From positions 4,960,001-5,024,000 of the forward strand of contig CM073193.1 of assembly GCA_037042915.1 (NCBI GenBank): a stretch of 64,000 nt of DNA, read 5' to 3'. The DNA comes from Auricularia sp. M13. Lineage: Eukaryota > Basidiomycota > Agaricomycetes > Auriculariales > Auriculariaceae. The notes under the pieces were generated by a model. It made no database searches and had not been told where the DNA came from. It saw only the letters and a program-made list of their open reading frames with translations. Position numbers and translations under genes: made by a program. Positions 11,182-20,600 of this stretch are shown here, piece after piece. Each line of letters opens with the position of its first letter. The first letter of the stretch is position 1.

Positions 11182-11650
11182 TTATTTGCAGACCAGTATG
11201 ACGCCGTCGCCGCGCACGAAGAGCATTTCTAGTCGCCGCTTGGCCACCTGGCGGTCGTCAGCGTGCATGGGCAATGTGATCGCAGGCGTACTTTAATAGA
11301 GCCTGAACCGGGTATGAGTGCGCCGTCTGCGGGCACGTCGACGAGCATAACAGTCTCCTCGACGTCGGACATGATCATGTTCATATGCCCGTCGTATGCC
11401 TGGCCACGTCGAACCAACAGCCAGAGTCCGAATTATAGCGTTTTAATGGAATGCGGCGTTGCGTTGAGCAGGATCATGGGAGCAGGAAGCGTCAGCTTGC
11501 TATGCGGTTAGGTGACTGAGAAATTGAAGCACGCACGTGCAGGACGCCAGTAAGCTCGCGGTCGCCGCGCAGCTTGACAAAGACGCGCTCATTGAGCGAG
11601 AGCCGGATGAGGTCGAAGGGCTCCTGCACTCCCGAGGTCGGCGCGGCCAT
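11182..11650 (-). CDS. LSM3: U6 snRNA-associated Sm-like protein LSm3
   Basis: Three exons on the - strand (11650-11537, 11399-11292, 11247-11182) give 95 residues, a normal LSm3 length. Sm1 motif: [32 protein letters not shown] then [13 protein letters not shown]. Sm2 motif: [12 protein letters not shown] near the C-terminus. Both motifs are typical for LSm3 and free of damage. LSm3 belongs to the LSm1-7 ring (cytoplasmic mRNA decapping and decay) and the LSm2-8 ring (binding the U6 snRNA 3' end in the nucleus). Introns of 137 and 44 nt have GT-AG ends. The ATG at 11650 is preferred over one nine codons upstream, because family members begin just before the VQEP(L/F)DLI segment. This is the only clear housekeeping gene in the window. 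Confidence 0.93.
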
Positions 11651-12279
11651 GGATGGCGGGTTGGTGGGTGGCAGCAAGGAGCGTCAACGTCGGAGTTTGT
11701 CGCGGTCGCGTTCTTCGCTCTTGCCAGTCTCTTACCACCCGAGTCCTGGATCTCTTGTCAAGCTCGTCGCCTTGTCTATTGTTGATTGGAGCTCGAACTC
11801 TGTTGAGAGGCGCTATTCAGTCGGTTATTTGTGTGCTTGCCGGAAATGCAACTCTTGCAGCCCACTGGCAAGACGCGCGAAACTGCCATCTCGTTGCTAA
11901 CTGCGCCAAGCGATGAAAGGCGTGCACTCCTGCCTCTCCACCTCGAACTGCACTGTTTAGCGCCACCCAAAGCTCGCGACCAGGCGCGCTCATTGCGACG
12001 GTTGTGCTGCCTAAACTCACCAAAGTCACTTTCTTTTTAACCCGCCCTCGCTCGAGATGTATGTCTGGGTATTCGAGGCCATTGCTCTGCCATCGCTATT
12101 GCAGTGCCATTCATATGACCCCGGTGGAATCCCTCCGGGCTTCGTCGAGTGTTACCCTTAGCTTATGGACTATCTTCCAGCAAAGTCTGCAAAGGAGACC
12201 ACCCTTGCTCACCCACCTCTCCATTTGCCAACCCCATCCGTATTATTTCCGCCTAGAAAAAGGAGCTGGATCACCAATC
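11651..12279. other. Intergenic, no supported gene
   Basis: Upstream region of LSM3 on its strand; it should hold the LSM3 promoter. No other gene or repeat was recognised. Confidence 0.45.
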
Positions 12280-12770
12280 TGCGGACTGAGGGCGCGCGTA
12301 CCACCACGGGACGATGCTCCTGGCGAGCGCCCTGGACGAGCTCAGCGAGGCGCTACATAATGGCAAGGCACGCTCTCTCTCTCCGTGCACTATGTGACTA
12401 ATTTGTTTTATTCTGACGGCGATTTGCATCAGTAGCCAGGTGTTGTCGCAAAAGGCGTTCCCGTGACGAGCTGCAGCTGTGGACCACACACACGACGCGC
12501 GACAAATCCGTGCGAGCCATGATGCAGGGCTTCAACGAGGAGCTTGGGGTAGCCGCCGAGGTTCTTGTGCTTTCCTTCCGCCTCCCGTCTCTTATCTGAC
12601 TTGCGGTGTGCGCGCAGCCGGAGCCATGGACCCCTCCGCCCATTCTCATATCAACTAAAGCATGGCCGAAGTTGAGGTGTGTGCTGCGTTCTGTACTATC
12701 CCCGCATATTCGTCCGCCGGCTCGCTCGCGCAGCGGGATTCCGCGGTCGTGGTGTGTCCATAACATCTAG
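12280..12770 (+). pseudogene. Lipoate-protein ligase-like, C-terminal fragment
   Basis: The fragment begins in the middle of the LplA family motif R-A-Y-H-H-G-T-M-L (12293-12320), followed by ASALDELSEALH, an intron-like gap, a run whose frame reads like LWTTHTTRDKSVRAMMQGFNEELG, and after another intron PWTPPPILISTKAWPKL (12620-12670). The same order occurs at 48800-51620 in the second relic. Lipoate-protein ligases (LplA/Aim22 type) transfer lipoate or octanoate to mitochondrial dehydrogenase subunits. Here the N-terminal half is missing upstream and the reading frame is not continuous, so it is a relic. The matching N-terminal half lies downstream at 13450-13910, so the two halves are in inverted order relative to a working gene. 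Confidence 0.65.
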
Positions 12771-13449
12771 GGCTAACAGTGGATGAGTGCGCTGTGGAGA
12801 TGTGACAAATCAATATGGAAACCTCGTCAGGAACGCAAGACATACCGAAGATCTGAGTCGGTCTGCTGTATGCTCAGCAGGCAGCACAGGGCGATGTCAG
12901 GAGACCTTTATTTTCGAGAGCACATTTTCCAGTTCGTCGATGGTCGCTTCTCCAAGCTGAAAATCAGGAAACAGGGCATACGGAAAATGTCGGCATGTTC
13001 ATCTGAGGATGAGTTTTGTACGGCAAACCAGAAAGGCAATGGGCTGTGCAGAATCTGGCCTTAGATAAAGTCCAGCGGATTGGTTTCCACTTGCAGGGCA
13101 GCAGGCGCAGCAGAATTGAACCGGGATAGGGTTTCAGCCACACGAGCAGAGCACAGGGCAGGGAGATAATCGATGAAGTGCCAAATACCCATGAGCTGCA
13201 AACCAGGACCGGGCGTCGGGGCGTCGATTCAAAAATCGAGCGCTGCCGGACAGAGTCTGAGCGCTTGTAATTATTGGCGACATCTCGCGCGTGCGGTGTG
13301 GGTTCAAGCATATGTCTGCAACGCACGAGAGGCTGGCCGCAAGCTACTACTTTTTTTTATTCGAGTCTGCAGGTGCCAGGACAGGAAAGAGAAGCAAGCA
13401 TAGCGGCAACTCGCGGTTCACAGGCTCTCAGGTCTTGACCCTGAGCTCG
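12771..13449. other. Noncoding; right part duplicated at 47930-48098
   Basis: No gene is supported. Bases about 13255-13449 match about 47930-48098 at high identity (shared CTGCAACGCACGA, AGCGGCAACT, GGTTCACAGGCTCTCAG). This shows that the upstream region of the lipoate-ligase-like gene was duplicated with it. Confidence 0.6.
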
Positions 13450-13910
13450 ATGACATGCGTGCGACGCGCATTGAGCACAGCGACACATAGCGCTATTCTC
13501 CTACGTCCGCCTCCAAAAATCATGTCAAAGAGCCCGGTGCCATATTTGAATCTCGCAACGGAGGACTGGTGCGTCCCTCGAGTTCTGTCTGCAGCCTGCC
13601 AATACTTACCATTTGCGCCTTTGCTCCTCTACATTCGCGTTTGGTATTGAATGAACCTCCCGCTGCGCCATTTACCTTCGTATAGGCTGTTGAAGAACGC
13701 CCAGCCCGACCAGCTGACGTTGTTCTTGTATCACAACGCGCCCAGCGTAATTGTAGGCAGGAACCAAGTACGTGCGTCCCGCATCCAGCGCGTTTCGCAT
13801 GGCCTGATACATGGTCTCGCAGGACCCATGGAAGGAAGTGAACCTCGCCGCACCGCGCGCACGGTGCTGCCTTCAGTTGGACATCCTGAATGCTGTCTAC
13901 ATGATTTTTT
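13450..13910 (+). pseudogene. Lipoate-protein ligase-like, N-terminal fragment
   Basis: Exons 13450-13568, 13686-13767 and from 13823 encode the N-terminal part of an LplA/Aim22-like lipoate ligase: a short leader (MTCVRRALST), then PYLNLATEDWLLKN and LFLYHNAPSVIVGRNQ, the classical substrate-binding motif with GRNQ intact, then DPWKEVNLAA. Family members continue with an Arg-Arg-x-Gly-Gly-Gly-(A/T)-V-Y-H-D segment. That is absent here: from about 13860 the sequence no longer resembles the family. The leader could be a mitochondrial targeting peptide (Arg and Ser rich). The fragment lies downstream of its own C-terminal counterpart, so it cannot make a ligase. Confidence 0.7.
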
Positions 13911-14600
13911 TACACTTGCATGGTCTCGACTGCTCACACGACCACGGGCTTAAGTAGCTTTCATTGTTCAAGGGCAGACGCACGTGGGTTCCCAGGCTGA
14001 CCCTAACGTGTCGGTGCGCATTGCACAAATTCAGGTAGAATTGCTCGTTGCGAGGCTTGTGTAGACGGGATGGCACAGTACTCCTCTGGCTTGTCGAGAA
14101 AAGCAGTGAACGTGTCTCAGCCAAGGCACCTCAGGCTGATATATATAAGTAATCACATAGATAGCCTTCTATCATATGTATGATATGGCCTAGAGGCCTG
14201 GTTTGTCGTTTCCGGGACCCGCTGGTTTTTCAGGCTCTTTTTACTATGTGTGTTTCCAGAAACGTGGTGATTGCCGTGGTTTCCAGGTCATGCTCGCGCC
14301 CACCATATGCTTTCCTATCTTTCCCGTTGAGGGTACCCATTTATTTTTATGGGCAAGGCGTTTCCAGCAAGTTCTTCGCTGCTTTCCCGTTGAGCGTCGT
14401 TCCCCTTCTTTGTTATTTTTGTGCTGATGGACCTGTGTGGTGAAAGGAGACTGCATCGCTGTCTCTTACCGCTACTATCGCCTAACCCTGCAACTTATGC
14501 GAGGGCGCCCACGGATTCATGCGGACGGCCGCGCACGCAAGCGCGCTTATTATGAGCGGTACTGTTTGCCACTTTCCGTATATCCGATGCACTCAGCGGC
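13911..14600. other. Intergenic with TTTCC-type motifs
   Basis: No gene is supported. Bases 14205-14410 carry several copies of a TTTCC motif, including a perfect TTTCCAGAAA palindrome at 14253-14262, CGTTTCCAGC and two CTTTCCCGTTGAG copies. The same motif family recurs at 16.8-17.65 kb, 29.5-31.7 kb and 38.9-39.05 kb. Confidence 0.5.
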
Positions 14601-15235
14601 ATGCTTCTTTTAAGTCACGCTGAGAGTGAGCGCGAGAAGGCCCGCGAGCGATGGCACAAAAGAAAGCACAGGCCGGATGCGGACACTCAGAGGGCGTTGA
14701 AGGCTGGACAGGATGAGAAACATTCGCAGCTGGCAGCCATTCTACCGGCGACCGCCAGGGTACGTTTGGTCTCAAATCATTTCTCGTTGCTGATGCACCT
14801 CAGGTCTTGGGCAAGAGCATGTTGCTCAAGCCACGAATCTCCCTTCTCCAGGTGCACGACAGCCTCACTGCCGATCTCAACGGCTGGCGCGTCAGAGCAA
14901 CCGATCAGGCCGAGTTCGATGCGCTCACAAATACGGCTCTCAATCTTCTCGCACTAGGGACTGCCGCAGAGGACATAGAGATCACTTTCGAGCGTGGCCG
15001 GACGGTGATAGCTGCCATCGTTGAGCTAACGGGCGCTGCGGAAAGGCTGGCGTGGAAGCAATCTCCCGAACATGCCGTGGAGGAAGACTCTGTCTGGCAC
15101 CAGCTCGGTGCACTGGAGCACAGGGCACAACAGCTTGGATGCGCTCTTGATGAGCTTTCGATTCTCGCTCGGGAGGGACCTGATGTGCTGCGGGAGAACG
15201 CCCAGACCGAAACGCTTATGTGGCATAGCCTGTAG
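14601..15235 (+). CDS. Hypothetical helical protein
   Basis: Two exons (14601-14759 and 14804-15235, 44-nt intron, phase 0) give 196 residues. Exon 1 is highly charged (HAESEREKARERWHKRKHR). Exon 2 looks fully helical, with a regular pattern of Leu and Ala (LNLLALGTAAEDIEITFERGRT, then ALEHRAQQLGCALDELSIL). I do not recognise the family and see no catalytic motif or membrane segment. An upstream exon cannot be excluded. Acidic C-terminal residues and the helix pattern suggest a coiled-coil or bundle protein. Confidence 0.5.
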
Positions 15236-15352
15236 CTCGTCTTGCCCAATGGAGTTGCCATACTTTCATCTCACAGTTCAACTCACAGACCGGAAACAAT
15301 CTCACAGGCGTGCAGAGAAGTCACAAACATGCAAAAAAGAACGCGCATCTAT

Positions 15353-16524
15353 TCAGGACCAGCCCGCCCAAAAATTCACGCGCGAATCGCTGGCGGGGGA
15401 AGCAAGACCACGACGCAACACCGCAGCCACGACGTCCGCCTGCGACGCGTTCCCGGAGAACTCGTGCAGCTGCTCCTCGACGCGCTGGATAGCCTGCTCC
15501 AACGCCTCGACCCGTGGTACCGCGCGACGCATGCGGCGCTCGACATGACGCATGCGCTGCTCCTCGCGCAGCTGTGCGGTGAGCACGAACGGGGGCTCCT
15601 CGTCCGATCTGGCTGCGGACGAACCGGAGAGGCCGCCGTCGTCTTCGTCCCCATTGCGCGGGGTCCCGCTGCAGGCTGAGCGGGAACATGCGGAACAGGC
15701 GCGAGCGCCCCTCCCGTCGAGCGTGCGGCCATACACGGGCCGTTCACGGCGGTCTACGCTGCGGCAGTGCAAAGAGCGGTCAATAACACCGAATCGCAGA
15801 GACAAAACCATACGTACCAGTGCAGGAGCACGCGGAAGTCCGTAAGAGGCTCGGCGAGCATCGCCTCGCTGAGAGTGACGACTCCCTCCTCCGAGAAGAA
15901 GTCGAGGCGCCGGATGGCCTCCGCGCATCGAGTCTGGGACCGCGAGTGACGGAGCCAGGCGTTGTCCACCCAGTTGTGCAGCAGCTGGGTCTCCAGCGCC
16001 GTCTGGTTCCTTCCTGCGAGGAGGAGTCCAGCACCTCATGGACGCGCCGTGGGGAAACGTCTCCCCGCTGGTTGTAGCCGAAGGGATCGACCTCGTGCTG
16101 ATCAGGACGATGCCAGCGCAGATCGAGCGGAGGGCCAGGATCTTCGTTATCGTACTGATACTCGAAAAAATGAGCGATAAATTCCAGCCAACGGTCATCA
16201 GACACTTACTGCGGCATTCAGAAGCAGGGCGGCGCCATGCCCTTGCGCCGACGCATTCCAGTTGTGGTGATTAGGATGGGCGTCGTACTCCCAGTGAGCG
16301 CGGCGAGGGAGGGGTTCTCCGCCACCCCAAGAATCCCACGGGTCGACAGGAGGCGCTGCGTGCTGCGGGGACGGCGGTCGCGATGCTGGCGGCGGCACCA
16401 GCGGCGGGACGTTGTCGTCGTTCGCCGATCGCGGGGTGGGCGTGACCACTGGGACGGGGGCGGGCATGGACACCGAAGAGCTCGCAGTGGCGGGACTTTG
16501 CAGCGACCAGATCAGGCGGCCCAT
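15353..16524 (-). CDS. Hypothetical protein, proline-rich start and coiled-coil end
   Basis: Multi-exon gene on the - strand. Exon 1 (16524-16210) starts MGRLIWSLQSPATASSS, is rich in Pro/Ser and ends NHHNWNASAQGHGAALLLNAA. The next exon (from 16160) reads YQYDNEDPGPPLDLRWHRPD. A junction near 16110-16015 could not be resolved: a 97-nt intron would fit, but so would a frame error. Then come LETQLLHNWVDNAWLRHSR and an exon ending LLHW near 15820. The last exon (about 15756-15353) carries an acidic stretch, then a long charged helix (LREEQRMRHVERRMRRAV...ALEQAIQRVEEQLHEF). No family was recognised. It converges with the gene at 14601-15235. Confidence 0.45.
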
Positions 16525-16799
16525 TTTTGTGGAAGACCAAGCAAGGTTGAAAATCGGAGAACGAACTCTCCTCGCGTGATGATGCACAGCATCACTGCAC
16601 AGTGATTTGCTGATGAAGACCTGTTGGCAATCCCTGCTGCCTTTCTGGAGTGCCACGAAATGGTAACAATGACTGCTAATAGTGTATCTGACTGACGTGC
16701 CATGTTCCTGAGCATCGTTCCGCGTAAAGGTTGTCAGTATAATCGCTTGCGCGGCGGGAATGCATGTCTCACAGACTGGAAAGATGGGGAATAAATCAT

Positions 16800-17640
16800 T
16801 CCATCATCTTCGTTCGTATGGTCGCAGACCCTGTTTCTGGAAACGCAACCGCTCGGCGCGGTCCATAATCTCCGTGCAATTCTGGAAACGCGACCGCGGT
16901 GGAGAGTCTGCCTTGCAAGCTCCGTTACTTTTTGGTGCCTGCTATAGTCCTGTAGGTCTCCAACGTGTAATTTCCGGGATATTCTGCCTATCTGGCAATA
17001 TCCCGCATATCCTGGCATGATGTGGCATTTCTGGAAACGACGGGATGCAGTCATCATGCCAAGATCGGCAATCCTTGCGTAATCAACAATCGTACTCACC
17101 AAACATTAACAATGGCTAGTTAAACTGTAACCTGACGTGCAAATTGTATCCATTGGGACCTGAGTCGCAATCTTCATAAGAGTCGTATGAGCGGCGGTGT
17201 ATCACTGCCGACGGGATGAACGAGCAAGCGGCACACTCGAAAGATCGGTATCGAGGGTTGTATCAGCACATCAAGCCATGTGGTCGACCCGGCACATTTC
17301 TGGAAATGCTCTCACCTGCAGACTCTGCGCATTCCTCGGTTGATTTGCAGTGACCTTGCTAAGTGGCAAGGGGAGCCCTCAGATCGGACGCTGTGGTACT
17401 GCTCGTATACCCAGTACACGCAACGAAAGCCCTGCATACCGTCAGCAAGTAGTATCTACTTTCCAGAAATGCCACAAGGCACATCTCGATTGATGATGGC
17501 AAGCACTATGATTCACAAATGCCATCATGGACTCACAGCATGCGTTTCCAGAAACGGGGCATTATCCAGAGATCGCAGAGTTCTCAGCGATGAAACCAAT
17601 AAAGAGCATAAGTCACCGGAAATCACTTTCCAGAATCTCA
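16800..17640. repeat. Cluster of TTTCCAGAAA palindromes
   Basis: At least seven copies of TTTCTGGAAA/TTTCCAGAAA or a near match lie within 840 bases: about 16833, 16879, 17027, 17295, 17459, 17544 and 17625. Several carry a flanking CG (GTTTCCAGAAACG). Each contains TTCNNGAA, the inverted pair that forms part of heat-shock elements. They lie directly upstream of the gene starting at 17682. No gene of their own is supported. Confidence 0.55.
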
Positions 17641-17681
17641 TCCACCGCCCCTGGTCATTTGCAACTTCGTCCTCAAGTTTC

Positions 17682-20600
17682 ATGGCTGCCGTCCCGCAAC
17701 CCGAGTCGCGAACCACGCGCAGTCGCCACCGGCCAGGCGAAACGCTCGAGCGCTTGGACAGGTCGAATAAACCTGTCAAGGTGCGGAAGTCCAGCAAACT
17801 CGTGGATGAGGGCGAGGGGTTCGTGGCTGGCGCAGACAACCAGCAGGCAGGACCATTGTCAATTGTGCGTAGCTTTTACCACACGTTCCGCAAGGCAGGC
17901 TGATCAGGGCCGAGCAGGGGCAGTCGACGGAAATTGGCCTAGCGCATGGTTCTCAGACCATGCAGGCCGTCACCAATGAGGTATGTGCTTCAAGATTTCC
18001 ACGCAGTTCCAGAGTCTGAATGGGCACAGGCGCCAACGAAGGCCAAAAAACCCGCAAACAGCGCAAAGCCGGGAGCAAAGGGCGCGGGGTGCGTTTGAGC
18101 ATCGAGCAACTAGCGTGATAATGCCTGACTTGTCGTCCAACAGGGCAAGCAGGCGAGGCCACGAGCGCAGCCAGCAGCGGAGTTCGCTGCCGCGCCCAAC
18201 TCAGCTTCTTCCTCTGGCCACGCGACGGACCCGGCTGCCGCTTCATCTGGCTCGCAGCATGTCCCCCACGCAGATGCCCTGTGGCAGGGGCCAATTCTGG
18301 GCACGGTATTGTCTGCGGCCTTGCCGTCAGCACCGTCTGGACCGCCCTCCACCGCACCCCCGTTGTTGCCGCGACCGGCGCCAGCATCGCTCAGCCCGCC
18401 CACCGCCCCGCAGCCTGCCGAGGCGGATATTGCTTCGCCTCGTGCGCAAAACCCCGACCAGTGTGGGTCCCAAACGCCCGAGTCTGCATCGGCGGTGACG
18501 CATCACCTGTCGTCGTCGCAGCAGACGCGCCCCGCACCAATACCAACCTCGCAGTCTCATGCCCACTCATGGCCGCATCCCGTTGGGATGGCTTCCACAG
18601 AGCTTCCACACGGCGTGCCGATGGTCGCCATGCTGCGCGCGCCCCATCTCCCGCTCGGTGTTCCCGACCTGACGCCCGCCCCGCAGTCCGCGCCGTCGCC
18701 CGTGGGTCCCGACCTGCTGCCCGCCGCGCATCTCGTTGGGCAGCTGCCACCACCCGCCACGCAGTCCGTTCCGCTGGCCAACGGACTCGCCGGGCCGCAA
18801 TCTATGCCCTCACCCGCGGGACCCTTCCCGCGCCCTGAGGGACCACCCGTCGCGCCGCCCGCGGCACATCTCGTCGGCCAGCTGCCACTGCCCGACGTGC
18901 AGTCCGTCCCGCTTGCCAACAGACCCGCCGCGCCGCAGTCTGTGCAGTCGGCCGTGGGACCCGTCGCGCCGCCTGCGGCACATCTCGTCGGGCAGGACGT
19001 GCAGTCCGTTCCGCTTGCCAACGGACCCGCCGCGCCGCAGTCTGCACAGTCGGCCGCGGCACCCGTCACGCCGCCCGCGGCACATCTCGTCGGGCAGCTG
19101 CCACTGTCCGTTCCACTTGCCAACGGACCCGCCCGCGCCGCAGTCTGCGCAGTCGGCTGCGGGTCCGTCCGCGCCGCCGTCGTGCATCTCGTCGGGCAGC
19201 TACCATCGCCTGCCGTGCAGTCAGTCCTGCTGGCCAACGGACCCGCCGCGCCGCCCTCGCTATCTGTGTCTTCGGCCAGTGAAAGCGCACTGCCCGCGCC
19301 GCAGTCTGCGCCGTCGGCCGTGGGACCCTTCCTGCCGCCCGTCGGGCAGCTACCATCTCCCACCTTGCAGTCTGTTCCGCTGGCCAACGGACCTGCTGCA
19401 TCGCCCCAGACCGCGCCGTCGACCTCGCCGTCGACCTCGCCGTCGCCCGCTGCTCCATTCTCGCCGCCCGTGGGGCAACTCGCCGCACCTCCTCTCGCGC
19501 AGCCGCCCACGGCGTCGACACCGGCCAATGCGAGTCCTGCCGCTGAGGCCTCGACGTCCGCCCCGCCAACCCGACAAGATCCGCTCTTTCTGCCGGACGA
19601 CGAGGACGACAAGGATGATGACTGCACGCCTGTACATGCGCGCAAGGACGTGCCTGTGGAGGGAAAGCCTGCGATTTTCCAAGAGATCGCGGACAACTTC
19701 AGTCATGACGAGGAATACGACGAGGACGGTGCGCCGATCGATCTAAACGCGACGTCCTCTTCGTACACGCGTGGACCGGTGCCCAAGGTTCTCAAGGAAC
19801 GGATTTTTAATGTGGTGGACATGATGGACAGCACCTTCGAAGACCTCGCTCGTGAGTTCAACCGCCCGGTTTCGACGATCTGGCGTGAGGCGCGGTTTCG
19901 CATGAAGCACGGCCGCGCGGTGAACCTGTACAATTTGTTCGTCAAGCGCTGGTGCTTGGATAACCCCCATGCAGGCCGTGTGTCTTTTGTCATCCTCTTG
20001 CGCGCGTCATATTAGCTGATTTGAGTACAGGCTCTCTCGACGACCTCCAGGCTGAGTTCAACAAAGCCTACCGCGACAAGGTCGGCCCGATGACGCCCGA
20101 GCACAAGGCGGCCTACCAGAAGGAACTCCTCGAATGGAGCGACGAGTACGACAAGGAGAACGCCAAGTCTGTTCAGGAGGCCGGTGACTTGTACAAAGTC
20201 GTCCTTCAAGCGCGTCTGGAGTTTGAGGATCTTGTAAGTACCTCGTTTGACCCTCTATTTCACTGGCTGATTCGCGTGTGTAGGCTCGTTATTATTATCG
20301 CTTCTACGATATCGTAGCCGTGGGTTGGGTCGTTCCTGTGCGGCCTGGCGACGACAACGCTGCGCGTGCCGCCGGCGCATTCGCCAGCACCAAGGGCATG
20401 GTCAACACCATGGGTAAGACGGGTGCCGGATTTAAGGCCGTCGGCGACCAAATCATGTCTGTGGCCAAGTACGTGACGAGCTGGAATGTAGATGTGGCAG
20501 CTAATCAAACTCTTAGGGTCGGCGAGATGTCCAAAGTCGAGCCCAAGGACTACTCGCAGAGCAGCCAGGCGTGGTTCGAAAAGCACGCGACCCATCCAGC

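Noticed and set aside
18557-19696. Long - strand frame opposite the Pro-rich minisatellite
   Set aside because: Antisense of a stop-poor GC-rich repeat; no splice or domain support, while the + strand exon fits a ten-exon gene.
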